DNA from: Streptomyces sp. NBC_00377
GTDB taxonomy: Bacteria; Actinomycetota; Actinomycetes; Streptomycetales; Streptomycetaceae
Assembly: GCF_036075115.1 (NCBI RefSeq)
Contig: NZ_CP107958.1
Coordinates: 7,254,001 to 7,318,000, forward strand
DNA length: 64,000 nucleotides
Direction of reading: 5' to 3'
The notes below the pieces were generated by a model. That model saw only the letters and a list, made by a program, of their open reading frames with translations. It made no database searches and had not been told where the DNA came from. The first letter of the stretch is position 1. Each line of letters starts with the position of its first letter. Positions 41,017 through 48,799 of the stretch are shown here, piece by piece. The translations under genes and the position numbers were made by a program.

Positions 41017-41925
41017 ATGCGACAGGTCACCCGCAAAAGCCTCATGACCGTGGCGGCTGCGACGGGGGTGATCGCCGCCGCGGGCGGCTACGCCCACGCC
41101 GACTCCGGCGCGAACGGCGCCGCCACGGACTCGCCCGGCGTCCTGTCGGGCAACTCGGTGCAGGCGCCGATCAACGTTCCCGTGAACGTGTGCGGCAACA
41201 CCGTCGACGTGATCGGGGCACTCAACCCGACCTTCGGCAACTCCTGCGCCAACAAGGGCGGCGGCGCCCAGCCGGGCGGCTACGGCGCCCACCGGGGCGG
41301 CGGTGCGCAGTCGGGCGGACACGGCGACCACCAGGGCGGGTACGGCGACCAGGGTGGATACGGCGACCACCAGGGCGGGGGCGGCCGGGGCGGGAGCCAC
41401 GGCGGAGGCCAAGGCGCGCACGGCGGCGGGAGCCATGGCGGAGGTCACGGCGGCTCGGGCGCGCACGCGGGCGGGTACACCGGCGGATCGCCCGGCGTCG
41501 GCTCCGGCAACCACGTCCAGGCGCCGATCGACGTGCCGGTGAACGTGTGCGGCAACAGCATCGACGTCGTCGGGATCCTCAACCCGTCGTTCGGCAACGA
41601 CTGCGCCAACGACGGCGGTCCCGCCGCCCACACGCCGCCGTCCCGCGGCCACGAGACGCCGGGCAAGCCCGGAGAGCAAGGCCCCGGCAAGCCCGGCAAG
41701 CCTGGCGGGCACAGCCGCCCCACCCCGTCCCGCCCCCAGGGCGTGCCGTCCACCCCGGACCACGTGACGCCGGTCGGCTCCTCCGCCGTCCAGGTGCCCG
41801 CCGCCCACGCCGCGCAGCTCGCGCACACCGGCAGCGGACTGCCGGTGGGCCTCGTCCTGCCGGCCGGCGCGGGCGCGCTGCTCGCGGGCGCGGTGCTCTA
41901 CCGCAAGGCGCGCGCCTCGGCGTGA
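41017..41925 (+). CDS. chpC: Long chaplin ChpC with cell-wall sorting signal
   Basis: A 302-residue protein: signal peptide (1-29), chaplin domain 1 (about 35-78, VNVCGNTVDVIGALNPTFGN), a Gly/His/Gln-rich linker (about 80-160), chaplin domain 2 (VNVCGNSIDVVGILNPSFGN), a Pro-rich spacer, then the class E sortase motif LAHTG, a hydrophobic helix and the basic tail YRKARASA. Long chaplins are anchored to peptidoglycan by SrtE1/E2 and are thought to seed fibrils of the short chaplins. The GGYGDHQGG-type repeats of the linker are prone to length change. The ribosome site (AGCAGGG) is modest. Confidence 0.95.
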   Translation: MRQVTRKSLMTVAAATGVIAAAGGYAHADSGANGAATDSPGVLSGNSVQAPINVPVNVCGNTVDVIGALNPTFGNSCANKGGGAQPGGYGAHRGGGAQSGGHGDHQGGYGDQGGYGDHQGGGGRGGSHGGGQGAHGGGSHGGGHGGSGAHAGGYTGGSPGVGSGNHVQAPIDVPVNVCGNSIDVVGILNPSFGNDCANDGGPAAHTPPSRGHETPGKPGEQGPGKPGKPGGHSRPTPSRPQGVPSTPDHVTPVGSSAVQVPAAHAAQLAHTGSGLPVGLVLPAGAGALLAGAVLYRKARASA

Positions 41926-41943
41926 GCCTTCGGGATGTCCACG

Positions 41944-41977
41944 ACGGAGGGGCCCCGCCATGGCGGGGCCCCTCCGT
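41944..41977. terminator. Perfect terminator after chpC
   Basis: ACGGAGGGGCCCCGCCA and its exact complement form a 34-nt palindrome centred on CCATGG, between chpC and the convergent DUF5703 gene. It should work in both directions. Confidence 0.82.
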
Positions 41978-41992
41978 ATCCGTCGTCTCACC

Positions 41993-42181
41993 TCACCACG
42001 TGGCACGCACCTGGCGGATGATCCGCCGGCGCAACCGCACCCTGCGGCTGCCGTCACGCAGCAGGCTCAGGCGGTCCAACTCCCAGTGTCCGTACTCGGC
42101 ATGGTCGGTCAGCAGTCGGGTCGCGTCCTTGCGGGAGACCCCGCGCGGTACGTAGACGTCGACGAATTCGTATTCCGGCAT
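41993..42181 (-). CDS. DUF5703 family small protein
   Basis: A 62-residue protein: MPEYEFVDVYVPRGVSRKDA, then TRLLTDHAEYGHWELDRLSL and a basic C-terminus (RRVRLRRRIIRQVRATW). I recall the same small protein beside the chaplins in other streptomycetes (DUF5703). It has no transmembrane segment. Function unknown; the basic tail could bind nucleic acid. It is divergent from the gene at 42229 with a 47-bp gap. Confidence 0.82.
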   Translation of the reverse strand: MPEYEFVDVYVPRGVSRKDATRLLTDHAEYGHWELDRLSLLRDGSRRVRLRRRIIRQVRATW

Positions 42182-42189
42182 CGCATCTA

Positions 42190-42229
42190 TTGTGCGGTCT
42201 GGGGTCCGGTACGGATAGCGTCTGCACTA
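42190..42229 (+). promoter_or_regulatory. Possible leaderless promoter
   Basis: TTGTGC (42190-42195), an 18-bp spacer and GATAGC (42214-42219) form a weak vegetative promoter. ATG 42229 lies about 10 nt downstream with no ribosome-binding site. Confidence 0.3.
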
Positions 42230-42912
42230 TGTCTGATGCTGCGCAGCCCACCGCTGCCGAGGTACGCGCCGCCGCCGAGGCGGTCAAGACCGCGCTCGAC
42301 CGCCACCTGGCCGCGGTCGAACGCAGGACGGGAGAGGACGACCCGGGCGTCTACGAGGCGTTCAACGAGCTGGCCGCGGCCGCCGAGGTCTACGACGAAC
42401 TGCTCTACGACCGCTACGACGAGGTCACGCCCTTCGAGATCCCAGGCGCGGAGGACTCGCTGCCGCCGTACGGGGGCCCCGAGGAGCCGCACGCGCTGAG
42501 CGTTCTGATCCGCCGCGACTACGCCGTCGCGGAGCCGCAGCGGCTGCTGGCGCAGGCCCGACGGGTAGAGGCGGCGGACGACGAGGGCGTGGGCGCGGCG
42601 GTCTCGGACACGGTGCACGGGGCCCTGGGCATGCTGTTCGGTGAGTTCGAGGCGGACGAGATCGCCTCCCGGCACAAGGAGTTCGGCCTGGAGGAGGGCG
42701 ACTCCACGCTGTGGGTGCTGGCGGCCGAGGAACCCGCCGAGCCGGGCGAGTGGCTGGAGGCGCCGTTCGAGGAGGCCGACCCGGGACGGGTGGTCTGCCG
42801 CTTCGACGTCAGCTCGGTCTTCGACGAACTCGACGGCGACGACGGCGACGACGGTGATCTCGTGGACGACCTCGACGACGAGGAGCTGGAGCCGCTGGAC
42901 GCGGACCGCTAG
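42229..42912 (+). CDS. Conserved hypothetical acidic protein
   Basis: A 227-residue protein I do not recognise by function. It is helical and strongly acidic; the C-terminus is almost all Asp, Glu and Gly (DELDGDDGDDGDLVDDLDDE). The middle contains ALSVLIRRDYAVAEPQRLLA, like a DNA-primase-associated or ribosome-associated Streptomyces protein, but I make no claim. It may be translated from a leaderless message. It ends at a strong bidirectional terminator shared with the RecD2-like gene. Confidence 0.75.
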   Translation: MSDAAQPTAAEVRAAAEAVKTALDRHLAAVERRTGEDDPGVYEAFNELAAAAEVYDELLYDRYDEVTPFEIPGAEDSLPPYGGPEEPHALSVLIRRDYAVAEPQRLLAQARRVEAADDEGVGAAVSDTVHGALGMLFGEFEADEIASRHKEFGLEEGDSTLWVLAAEEPAEPGEWLEAPFEEADPGRVVCRFDVSSVFDELDGDDGDDGDLVDDLDDEELEPLDADR

Positions 42913-42957
42913 GCGGCGACCGGCGGGGACCGGCAGCGGACGGCCTCCGGGAGCGGC

Positions 42958-43003
42958 GACGGCGGCGGTCGTGAAGGGGAGACCCTTCACGACCGCCGCC
43001 GTC
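42958..43003. terminator. 21-bp bidirectional terminator
   Basis: A perfect 21-bp stem with loop GAGA lies between the convergent stops at 42912 and 43008. Its core is GGCGGCGGTCGTGAAGGG and its exact complement, extended by three more pairs. Confidence 0.85.
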
Positions 43004-43007
43004 CGCG

Positions 43008-45395
43008 TCACTCCACGGCCGCCGGGACCTGGGTGCGCAGCAGCACCGGCAACCGCGTCGTGCGGGGCTTGGCCGGGACCTCGGCGACGGCCTTCGCCAG
43101 GGCCTGGTCGACCCCGTGCACCACGGACAGGTGGCGCTCCGCCCGGCCGAAGGCCGTGTACACCCACGGACGGGAGAGGGACTGCCCGGCGTCGCCGGGC
43201 AGGACCACGACGGCCGCGGGCCACCGGATGCCGACGGCCTGATGCGCGGTCAGCGCCCACCCATGCCGCACGGTCTGCTCCACCCGCTCCCTCGGCACGA
43301 CCACCGTCTCGCCGGCGCAGGACAGGTGCAGCCCGTCCCCGTCCGCGGTCACCACCCGGCCCTGCACCGCACGGCCCGGAGCGGCCGAGTAGGCGATCCG
43401 GTCGCCGGGGTCGAATCCGCCGAAACGGCCGGGGCCGGGATTGAGCCGTTCCTTGAGGGCGGCGTTCAGCGCGCGGGTGCCGGCCGCGCCACCGTGCCCG
43501 GGGGTGATCGCCACCGTCTCCTCGGGAGTGATCCCGAACGCCCGCGGCACCGAGTCGGCAACCAGCTGCACGGTCCGGTGCACAGCCTCGCCCGCATCGC
43601 GCACCGGCACGATCACGATCTCCTTGCCGGGCGCGTCGACCTGGTTCAGCTCGCCGATACCGACCCCGGAGACGAGCTCCCCGATCGGCCCCCCGTCAGG
43701 GGTTCGCGAGGCGATCTGCGGACAGACGCCCGCCGCGAGCAGGTCGGCGAAGACCCGGCCGGGCCCGGCCGACCACAGCACCGCGGGATCCCCGCTGAGC
43801 ACCAGCCGCGCCCCGTCCGGCAGGGACTCCGCCAGCATGGCGGCGCTCTCCACGTCCAGTTGGGGCGCGTCGAGCAGGACCAGCAGGTCGAGGGCGAAGG
43901 CTCCGTCGGCGTCCCGCCCGGGCCCCTCGGCGCCGGCGAGGAGGCCGGGGACGGTGACCACGGCGCCGTCCCCGGCCTCCTCGCCGAGGAGAGCCGCGAA
44001 CCGCTGCCGTCCGTCCGGCGTGTGGCAGGCCGCGACCGCGCGCAGGCCCAGGGCCCGGGCCGCGGTGAGCAGGGCCGCCGGTTCGGCGCGGGCGGCCTCG
44101 CCGCCGGTGTGCAGCACCAGACCGTGCCCGGCGACGGCGCGCAGCAGTTCGGCCGTGCTTCCGGAGGCGCCGGCCGTCACCGGCTCCCACGGCGCGGCGG
44201 CCTCCTTGGCCAGGGAGTTGACCACCCGGGCCAGCGCGTCGGCGAGGCTCTCCTCGGCGAGCGCGTACCGCTCCAGACCGACCAGGACACGAACCGGCCG
44301 GGTCTCCTCGCCGTCTTCGCCCTCTTCGCTCTCCTCTGCGGGTTTCGCCCCCGTGCGGCCCGTGCCGGGCGCGTCCAAGGCGTCCTGGAAGGCGAGGGCC
44401 TCGCCCTCGGACAGCGTGCTCTGTACGGCCGCGTCGGCGTCCGGCACGGCCTGCCGGCCGAGGGCGGCGGTGAGCGTCGGCAGCTCCAGGGCGGTGTGTC
44501 CGGCCAGGGCGGCCTGCTCCAGCAGCCAGACGGTCAGGGCGCGGCCGCGCCGTTCGTCGTCCGGGGCGCACTCCGGGCCGAGCAGCGCCCGTGCGAACCC
44601 GTCGGCCTGCTCGGGCCGTACGCCGGCGACGCGCAGCAGCTGCCACGGGTCCTCGCGCAGCAGTGCATCGGCGCCCTCGCCGAGCGCGGCGGCGGCCTGG
44701 TGCGCGAGGACGTCGGGTGCGCCGCCGTCGGCCAGCACGCGCCGCACGCCCTCGACCGCGTCCGCCGCGGGTGCCGGGGCCGCGGAAGCGGCCGCCGCCG
44801 GCTGAGGCCGCCGGACCGGTTCGGGCGCGGGACGGCGCGGTGCGGGAGCCGGGTCGGCGAAGACGGTGGCCGGGGGCTTCGCCCCGCCCTCCACCGCACG
44901 TACGGCCGCCAGCAGATCGGCGGCCTTCCCGCTGAGCTTGGCCCCGCTGGTGATGGGCTCCGCCTTCTCGGCCCTGCGCCGCTCGATCCGCTCCCGCTCG
45001 ACCTTCTGCGCGGCGAGCTCGGCCTCCGCCTCGGAGAGCTGTGCGGCGGTCGGGCCGCCGTCGGCTTGCGAGGCGCCGCCGCCCCCGTCGGCTTCCCCTC
45101 CGCTGTCCTGCGAGCCCGAGCCCGAGCCCGCCCCGCCGACGCCCGCTGCTGCCTCTGCCCCGGCCTCTGCGGCGAGCGTCTCCCCGGCTCCGCCGCCCGT
45201 TCCGCCGCCGTCCGCGCCCGGGTCCTCGTCGTCCGCCCCCGCGGCAGGAGCGTGATCGTCACCCGTGGCGGCGCCGTCGGCGGCCGGCTCCTGACCCTCG
45301 GCGGTGTCGTCCGGGGCTCCGGGCTCCCCGGCGGCGTCCGGCGTCGCCGGTCCGGCGGTCTCGGTGCTCTCCGGGGGAACCGGCTCCGTGCTCAC
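43008..45395 (-). CDS. RecD2-like protein with degenerate helicase motifs
   Basis: A 795-residue protein. Residues 1-130 are a disordered Glu/Asp/Gly/Ala stretch, then a charged helix (AAQKVERERIERRRAEKAEP). From about 205 a RecD2-type helix-hairpin-helix region follows (GVRRVLADGGAPDVLAHQAA), then two RecA-like lobes ending in a UvrD_C-like segment (LTAHQAVGIRWPAAVVVLPG). The nucleotide site is lost: where RecD2 has GGPGTGKT this has GGEAARAE (about 431-438, Ala at the Lys place), Walker B is LLDAPQLD (509 Asp kept, Glu to Ala), motif III reads GDPAVLWSAGPG. It is probably a DNA-binding pseudo-helicase. Its GTG overlaps the stop of the upstream aldo/keto reductase gene (GTGA). Confidence 0.82.
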   Translation of the reverse strand: MSTEPVPPESTETAGPATPDAAGEPGAPDDTAEGQEPAADGAATGDDHAPAAGADDEDPGADGGGTGGGAGETLAAEAGAEAAAGVGGAGSGSGSQDSGGEADGGGGASQADGGPTAAQLSEAEAELAAQKVERERIERRRAEKAEPITSGAKLSGKAADLLAAVRAVEGGAKPPATVFADPAPAPRRPAPEPVRRPQPAAAASAAPAPAADAVEGVRRVLADGGAPDVLAHQAAAALGEGADALLREDPWQLLRVAGVRPEQADGFARALLGPECAPDDERRGRALTVWLLEQAALAGHTALELPTLTAALGRQAVPDADAAVQSTLSEGEALAFQDALDAPGTGRTGAKPAEESEEGEDGEETRPVRVLVGLERYALAEESLADALARVVNSLAKEAAAPWEPVTAGASGSTAELLRAVAGHGLVLHTGGEAARAEPAALLTAARALGLRAVAACHTPDGRQRFAALLGEEAGDGAVVTVPGLLAGAEGPGRDADGAFALDLLVLLDAPQLDVESAAMLAESLPDGARLVLSGDPAVLWSAGPGRVFADLLAAGVCPQIASRTPDGGPIGELVSGVGIGELNQVDAPGKEIVIVPVRDAGEAVHRTVQLVADSVPRAFGITPEETVAITPGHGGAAGTRALNAALKERLNPGPGRFGGFDPGDRIAYSAAPGRAVQGRVVTADGDGLHLSCAGETVVVPRERVEQTVRHGWALTAHQAVGIRWPAAVVVLPGDAGQSLSRPWVYTAFGRAERHLSVVHGVDQALAKAVAEVPAKPRTTRLPVLLRTQVPAAVE

Positions 45396-46378
45396 AGCGT
45401 GCTCCAGTCGTGATCGGGATAGCGGTGCACGGGCGCCGACACGTCGTCGAGGGCCCGGCAGATCTCGTCAGGAAGACTAAGGGCCTCCACTGACAACGCC
45501 GCCGTGAGCTGCTGCGCGTTGCGCGCGCCGACGATCGGGGCGGCGACGCCGGGTCTGTCGCGGACCCAGGCGAGCGCGACCTGGAGCGGCGTCACCGCCA
45601 GCCCGTCGGCGGCGGTCGCCACGGCGTCCACGATGCGGCTCGCGGTGTCGTCGAGGTATGGCTCGACGAAGAGGCCGAAGTGGTCCGAGGCGCCGCGCGA
45701 GTCTGGCGGCAGGGCGTCGCCCCGGTACTTGCCGGTGAGGACGCCGCGCCCCAGCGGAGAGGACGGCAGCAGTCCGACGCCCAGATCCAGCGCGGCCGGC
45801 AGCACCTCGCGCTCGATGCCGCGCTGGAGCAGCGAGTACTCCATCTGCGTCGCCGCGAGACGGGTGCGGGCGCCCGGTGCGGAGAGCTGCCAGGTGGCCG
45901 CCTTGGCGAGCTGCCAGCCGCAGAAGTTGGCCACCCCCGCGTACCGGGCGCGGCCGCTGGTGACGGCGATGTCGAGGGCATGGAGGGTTTCCTCCAGCGG
46001 GGTGTCGGCATCGTAGGCGTGCACCTGCCACAGATCGACGTGGTCGGTGCCCAGCCGGGCGAGCGAGGCGTCCAGGGCGGCGAGGAGGTGGCCCCGGGAG
46101 CCGTCGGAGCGGCGGTCCGGGTCGGGGACGCTGCCCGCCTTCGTGGAGATGATCAGGTCCCGGCGCGGCACCAGGCCCTCCATCAGCCGTCCGAGCAGGT
46201 ACTCGGCGTCCCCGTCGCCGTACACGTCGGCCGTGTCGACCAGGGTCCCGCCCGCCTCCCAGAACGTCTTCATGACGTCCGCGGCGTCGTGCTCGTCGGT
46301 GCCGCGGCCCCAGGTCAGGGTGCCGAGTCCGATGCGGGACACGCGCAGGCCGGTGCGGCCGAGATGCCTCTGCTCCAT
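45392..46378 (-). CDS. Aldo/keto reductase
   Basis: A 328-residue (beta/alpha)8 NADPH-dependent reductase. The N-terminus MEQRHLGRTGLRVSRIGLGT, the catalytic Asp/Tyr in LVDTADVYGDGDAE, the Lys in DLIISTKAG and the His in DLWQVHAYDADTP form the active-site tetrad. The C-terminal cofactor region is VAAPIVGARNAQQL. ATG 46378 gives family length. It is upstream of, and translationally coupled to, the RecD2-like gene, an odd pairing that may be historical rather than functional. Confidence 0.9.
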   Translation of the reverse strand: MEQRHLGRTGLRVSRIGLGTLTWGRGTDEHDAADVMKTFWEAGGTLVDTADVYGDGDAEYLLGRLMEGLVPRRDLIISTKAGSVPDPDRRSDGSRGHLLAALDASLARLGTDHVDLWQVHAYDADTPLEETLHALDIAVTSGRARYAGVANFCGWQLAKAATWQLSAPGARTRLAATQMEYSLLQRGIEREVLPAALDLGVGLLPSSPLGRGVLTGKYRGDALPPDSRGASDHFGLFVEPYLDDTASRIVDAVATAADGLAVTPLQVALAWVRDRPGVAAPIVGARNAQQLTAALSVEALSLPDEICRALDDVSAPVHRYPDHDWSTL

Positions 46379-46453
46379 GGACGCCGAGATTACTGGCCAG
46401 AACTGGGCAGTGGGTTGCCTGTGGATAACCGAGTTTCCTCCGGCCGGAGGGCG

Positions 46454-46485
46454 GTTCCGCAGGCCGGGACCCCGGCCTGCGGAAC
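46454..46485. other. Perfect 14-bp hairpin between divergent genes
   Basis: GTTCCGCAGGCCGG, loop GACC and the exact complement lie between the divergent starts of the aldo/keto reductase (46378) and the LLM oxidoreductase (46580). Terminator-like hairpins are unusual between divergent promoters; it may insulate the two or lie in the reductase's leader. Confidence 0.55.
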
Positions 46486-46554
46486 GCGCGACCCTCGCCA
46501 CACCGCCCTCCCCCCGGCACCGGCCCCCGCGCTATGGTCTCCGCAACAGCGTCG

Positions 46555-46568
46555 TTACTGATCAGTAA
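46555..46568. promoter_or_regulatory. Perfect 14-bp operator palindrome ahead of the LLM gene
   Basis: TTACTGATCAGTAA is perfectly symmetric and ends 11 bp before ATG 46580, overlapping the ribosome-site region. A plausible -10 (TATGGT, 46533-46538) lies upstream, so a bound repressor would block early elongation. No cognate regulator gene is adjacent. Confidence 0.6.
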
Positions 46569-46579
46569 GGGGATCGGCC

Positions 46580-47635
46580 ATGCAGCTCGGGATCAACCTC
46601 GGCTACTGGGGTGCCGGAATGGACGGCGACAACCTCGCCGTCGCCCAGGAGGCCGACCGCCTCGGATACGCCGTCTGCTGGGCCGCCGAGGCATACGGCT
46701 CCGACGCCGCCACGGTGCTCACCTGGGTGGCCGCACAGACCGAGCGCATCGACGTCGGCTCGGCCATCTTCCAGATCCCGGCCCGCCAGCCGGCGATGAC
46801 CGCGATGACCGCCGCCACCCTCGACTCGCTCTCCGGCGGCCGCTTCCGCCTCGGACTCGGCGTGTCGGGCCCCCAGGTCTCCGAGGGCTGGTACGGCGTC
46901 AAGTTCGACAAGCCGCTGTCCCGCACCCGGGAGTACGTCGAGATCGTCCGCAAGGCGATGACGCGGGAGCGCCTGTCGTACGAGGGCGAGCACTGGACGC
47001 TGCCGCTGCCGGGCGGCCCGGGCAAGCCGATCAAGCTGACCGTGCACCCCGAACGCGAGCACATCCCGCTGTACATCGCCGCGATCGGCCCGAAGAACCT
47101 GGAGCAGACCGGCGAGATCGCCGACGGCGCGCTGCTCATCTTCCCGTCCGCGGACCACCTCGAGGACACCGCGATCAAGCATCTGCGGGCCGGGCGTGAG
47201 AAGGCCGGCAAGACCCTGGAGGGCTTCGACGTCTGCCCGACGCTGCCGCTGGCCGTCGGCGACGACAAGGACGTCGAGCGGCTCGCCGACACCTTCCGCC
47301 CCTACACCGCGCTGTATGTCGGCGGTATGGGCAGCCGCAAGCAGAACTTCTACAACCAGCTCGCGCGCCGCATGGGCTACGAGGCCGCGGCCGACGAGAT
47401 CCAGGACAAGTACCTGTCGGGCGACAAGCAGGGCGCCGCTGCCGCCGTACCGCACGAGCTGATCGACCGGACGACGCTGCTGGGTTCCGTGGAGCGGATC
47501 GCGGACCGGATGAAGGCCTACGCGGCGGCCGGAGTCACCACGCTCACCCTCGCTCCCGCGGGCTTCACCCTGGACGAGCGCCTCGCCTCGCTGCGAGCCG
47601 GCTCCGAGGCCCTGGAACTCGCCGGACTGGGATAG
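46580..47635 (+). CDS. LLM-class F420-dependent oxidoreductase
   Basis: A 351-residue luciferase-like TIM-barrel protein. MQLGINLGYWGAGMDGDNLA, the LGVSGPQVSEGWYG segment and AAIGPKNLEQTGEIADGALL are typical of the F420-binding branch with MSMEG_0598/Rv-type homologues; streptomycetes make F420. Flavin use cannot be excluded. The substrate is unknown. Expression is probably controlled at the palindrome 46555-46568. Confidence 0.88.
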   Translation: MQLGINLGYWGAGMDGDNLAVAQEADRLGYAVCWAAEAYGSDAATVLTWVAAQTERIDVGSAIFQIPARQPAMTAMTAATLDSLSGGRFRLGLGVSGPQVSEGWYGVKFDKPLSRTREYVEIVRKAMTRERLSYEGEHWTLPLPGGPGKPIKLTVHPEREHIPLYIAAIGPKNLEQTGEIADGALLIFPSADHLEDTAIKHLRAGREKAGKTLEGFDVCPTLPLAVGDDKDVERLADTFRPYTALYVGGMGSRKQNFYNQLARRMGYEAAADEIQDKYLSGDKQGAAAAVPHELIDRTTLLGSVERIADRMKAYAAAGVTTLTLAPAGFTLDERLASLRAGSEALELAGLG

Positions 47636-47664
47636 CCGGGACCGGCGGATTCCGGAAGTTTCAG

Positions 47665-47705
47665 CGGCCGTGGTGGGGGCTCGGGGGTCTTCCCCGCCAC
47701 GGCCG
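47665..47705. terminator. Terminator after the LLM gene
   Basis: CGGCCGTGGTGGGG (47665-47678) pairs with CCCCGCCACGGCCG (47692-47705), with one G-T pair and a 13-nt loop. The remainder of the gap up to 47878 shows nothing definite. Confidence 0.65.
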
Positions 47706-47878
47706 TCACACGGAACAACGCACCGCGCGGCGCGTGGTTACGCTCCCGGCCCGACTCCTGGGTTCCCTCGTTCGGCGGAGCCGTCCGACACAGCTGTTGC
47801 AGCGCCTCCCGTGCCGCATTTGACTCGTTCCTTGCGGAATGCTGCGGAATCCTGCGCGATGCGGAGAGGTGCCCCACG

Positions 47879-48667
47879 ATGCTTTCGGCCAAGAATCTGT
47901 TCCAGGAGATCGTCGACGACGACGAGTCCTTCGCGCTCTTCTGTTCCATCGCCGCCGGCGGCGAGTCGCAGGGCGGCTGGGAGAACGCGCGGATCGCCGC
48001 GCTCGTCCCGGAGGACGAACGCGGCCTCGCCCCCAGGATCACCCGCCACGGCGCCGACGAGGACAAGCACGGGCGGATCTTCAACGCCCTGATGAGGAAG
48101 CGCGGCCTCGCTCCGGTCCCCGTACCGGGCGACACCGACTACACGATGCTCCTGGAGCGCGCCGGCATCGGCCTCGCGCACGAACGGCTCAGGACCGACG
48201 AGCCGCTGACCGTGCAGGACCTCGTCACCTACCTCGCGCACAGCCGGGTCACCGAACAGCGGGCCGCCGAACAGATGCGGCTGCTGAGCATGCACTTCGG
48301 CGACCACCCCGACCTCGGCCGCGCGGTGCGGATGATCTCGGACGACGAGGACAACCACCTCGCCTACTGCCACGAGGAGCTGCTGCGCCTGGCCCGCGCG
48401 GGACACGGCCGGGCCATCCAGAGGACGCTGCGCGCCTGCGCGCTCGCCGAGATCCGGATCTACCGGGACGTGAGCCTGGCCGTCATGGCCCACATGGGAG
48501 ACATCCTCGGGTGGACCAGGGCCAGGTCGGCGCTGTTGGCCGCCGGGATCCACGCCGTGTACGCGTGGGAGCGCTTCGCGGGCTGGCGGCGGATGGTCTC
48601 CCTGGAGATGCCCGAGCGCCGCGACCCCCTCGGCGGCCCGGCGGCCCCGGCTCCCGAGTTCGCCTGA
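47879..48667 (+). CDS. Ferritin-like domain protein
   Basis: A 262-residue four-helix-bundle protein. Two ExxH-type motifs, DEDKHGRIF (about residue 61) and DDEDNHLAY (about residue 157), and the Glu residues in CSIAAGGESQGGWEN and TEQRAAEQMR give a complete di-iron ligand set. It resembles ferritin-like proteins of unknown function in actinobacteria rather than ferritin or bacterioferritin. Redox, oxygenase or iron-handling roles are all possible. GGAGAGG precedes ATG 47879. Confidence 0.8.
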   Translation: MLSAKNLFQEIVDDDESFALFCSIAAGGESQGGWENARIAALVPEDERGLAPRITRHGADEDKHGRIFNALMRKRGLAPVPVPGDTDYTMLLERAGIGLAHERLRTDEPLTVQDLVTYLAHSRVTEQRAAEQMRLLSMHFGDHPDLGRAVRMISDDEDNHLAYCHEELLRLARAGHGRAIQRTLRACALAEIRIYRDVSLAVMAHMGDILGWTRARSALLAAGIHAVYAWERFAGWRRMVSLEMPERRDPLGGPAAPAPEFA

Positions 48668-48712
48668 GCGGACCGGGCGGACCGGGCGGACCGGGCGGAC
48701 CGGGCGCACCGG
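48668..48712. repeat. 9-bp tandem repeat, five units
   Basis: GCGGACCGG is repeated four times exactly plus one variant (GCGCACCGG), starting 1 bp after the ferritin-like gene's stop codon. It may be a short slipped-strand repeat at the 3' end of the transcript. Confidence 0.9.
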
Positions 48713-48799
48713 GCGGGCCCGGCGGGCAGGGGAGGTCCCGCTCCCGGTTGGCCCGAGCCCACCCGCGGGCAGGCCGACGCCCCCGGCCCTCTGCGCTCC

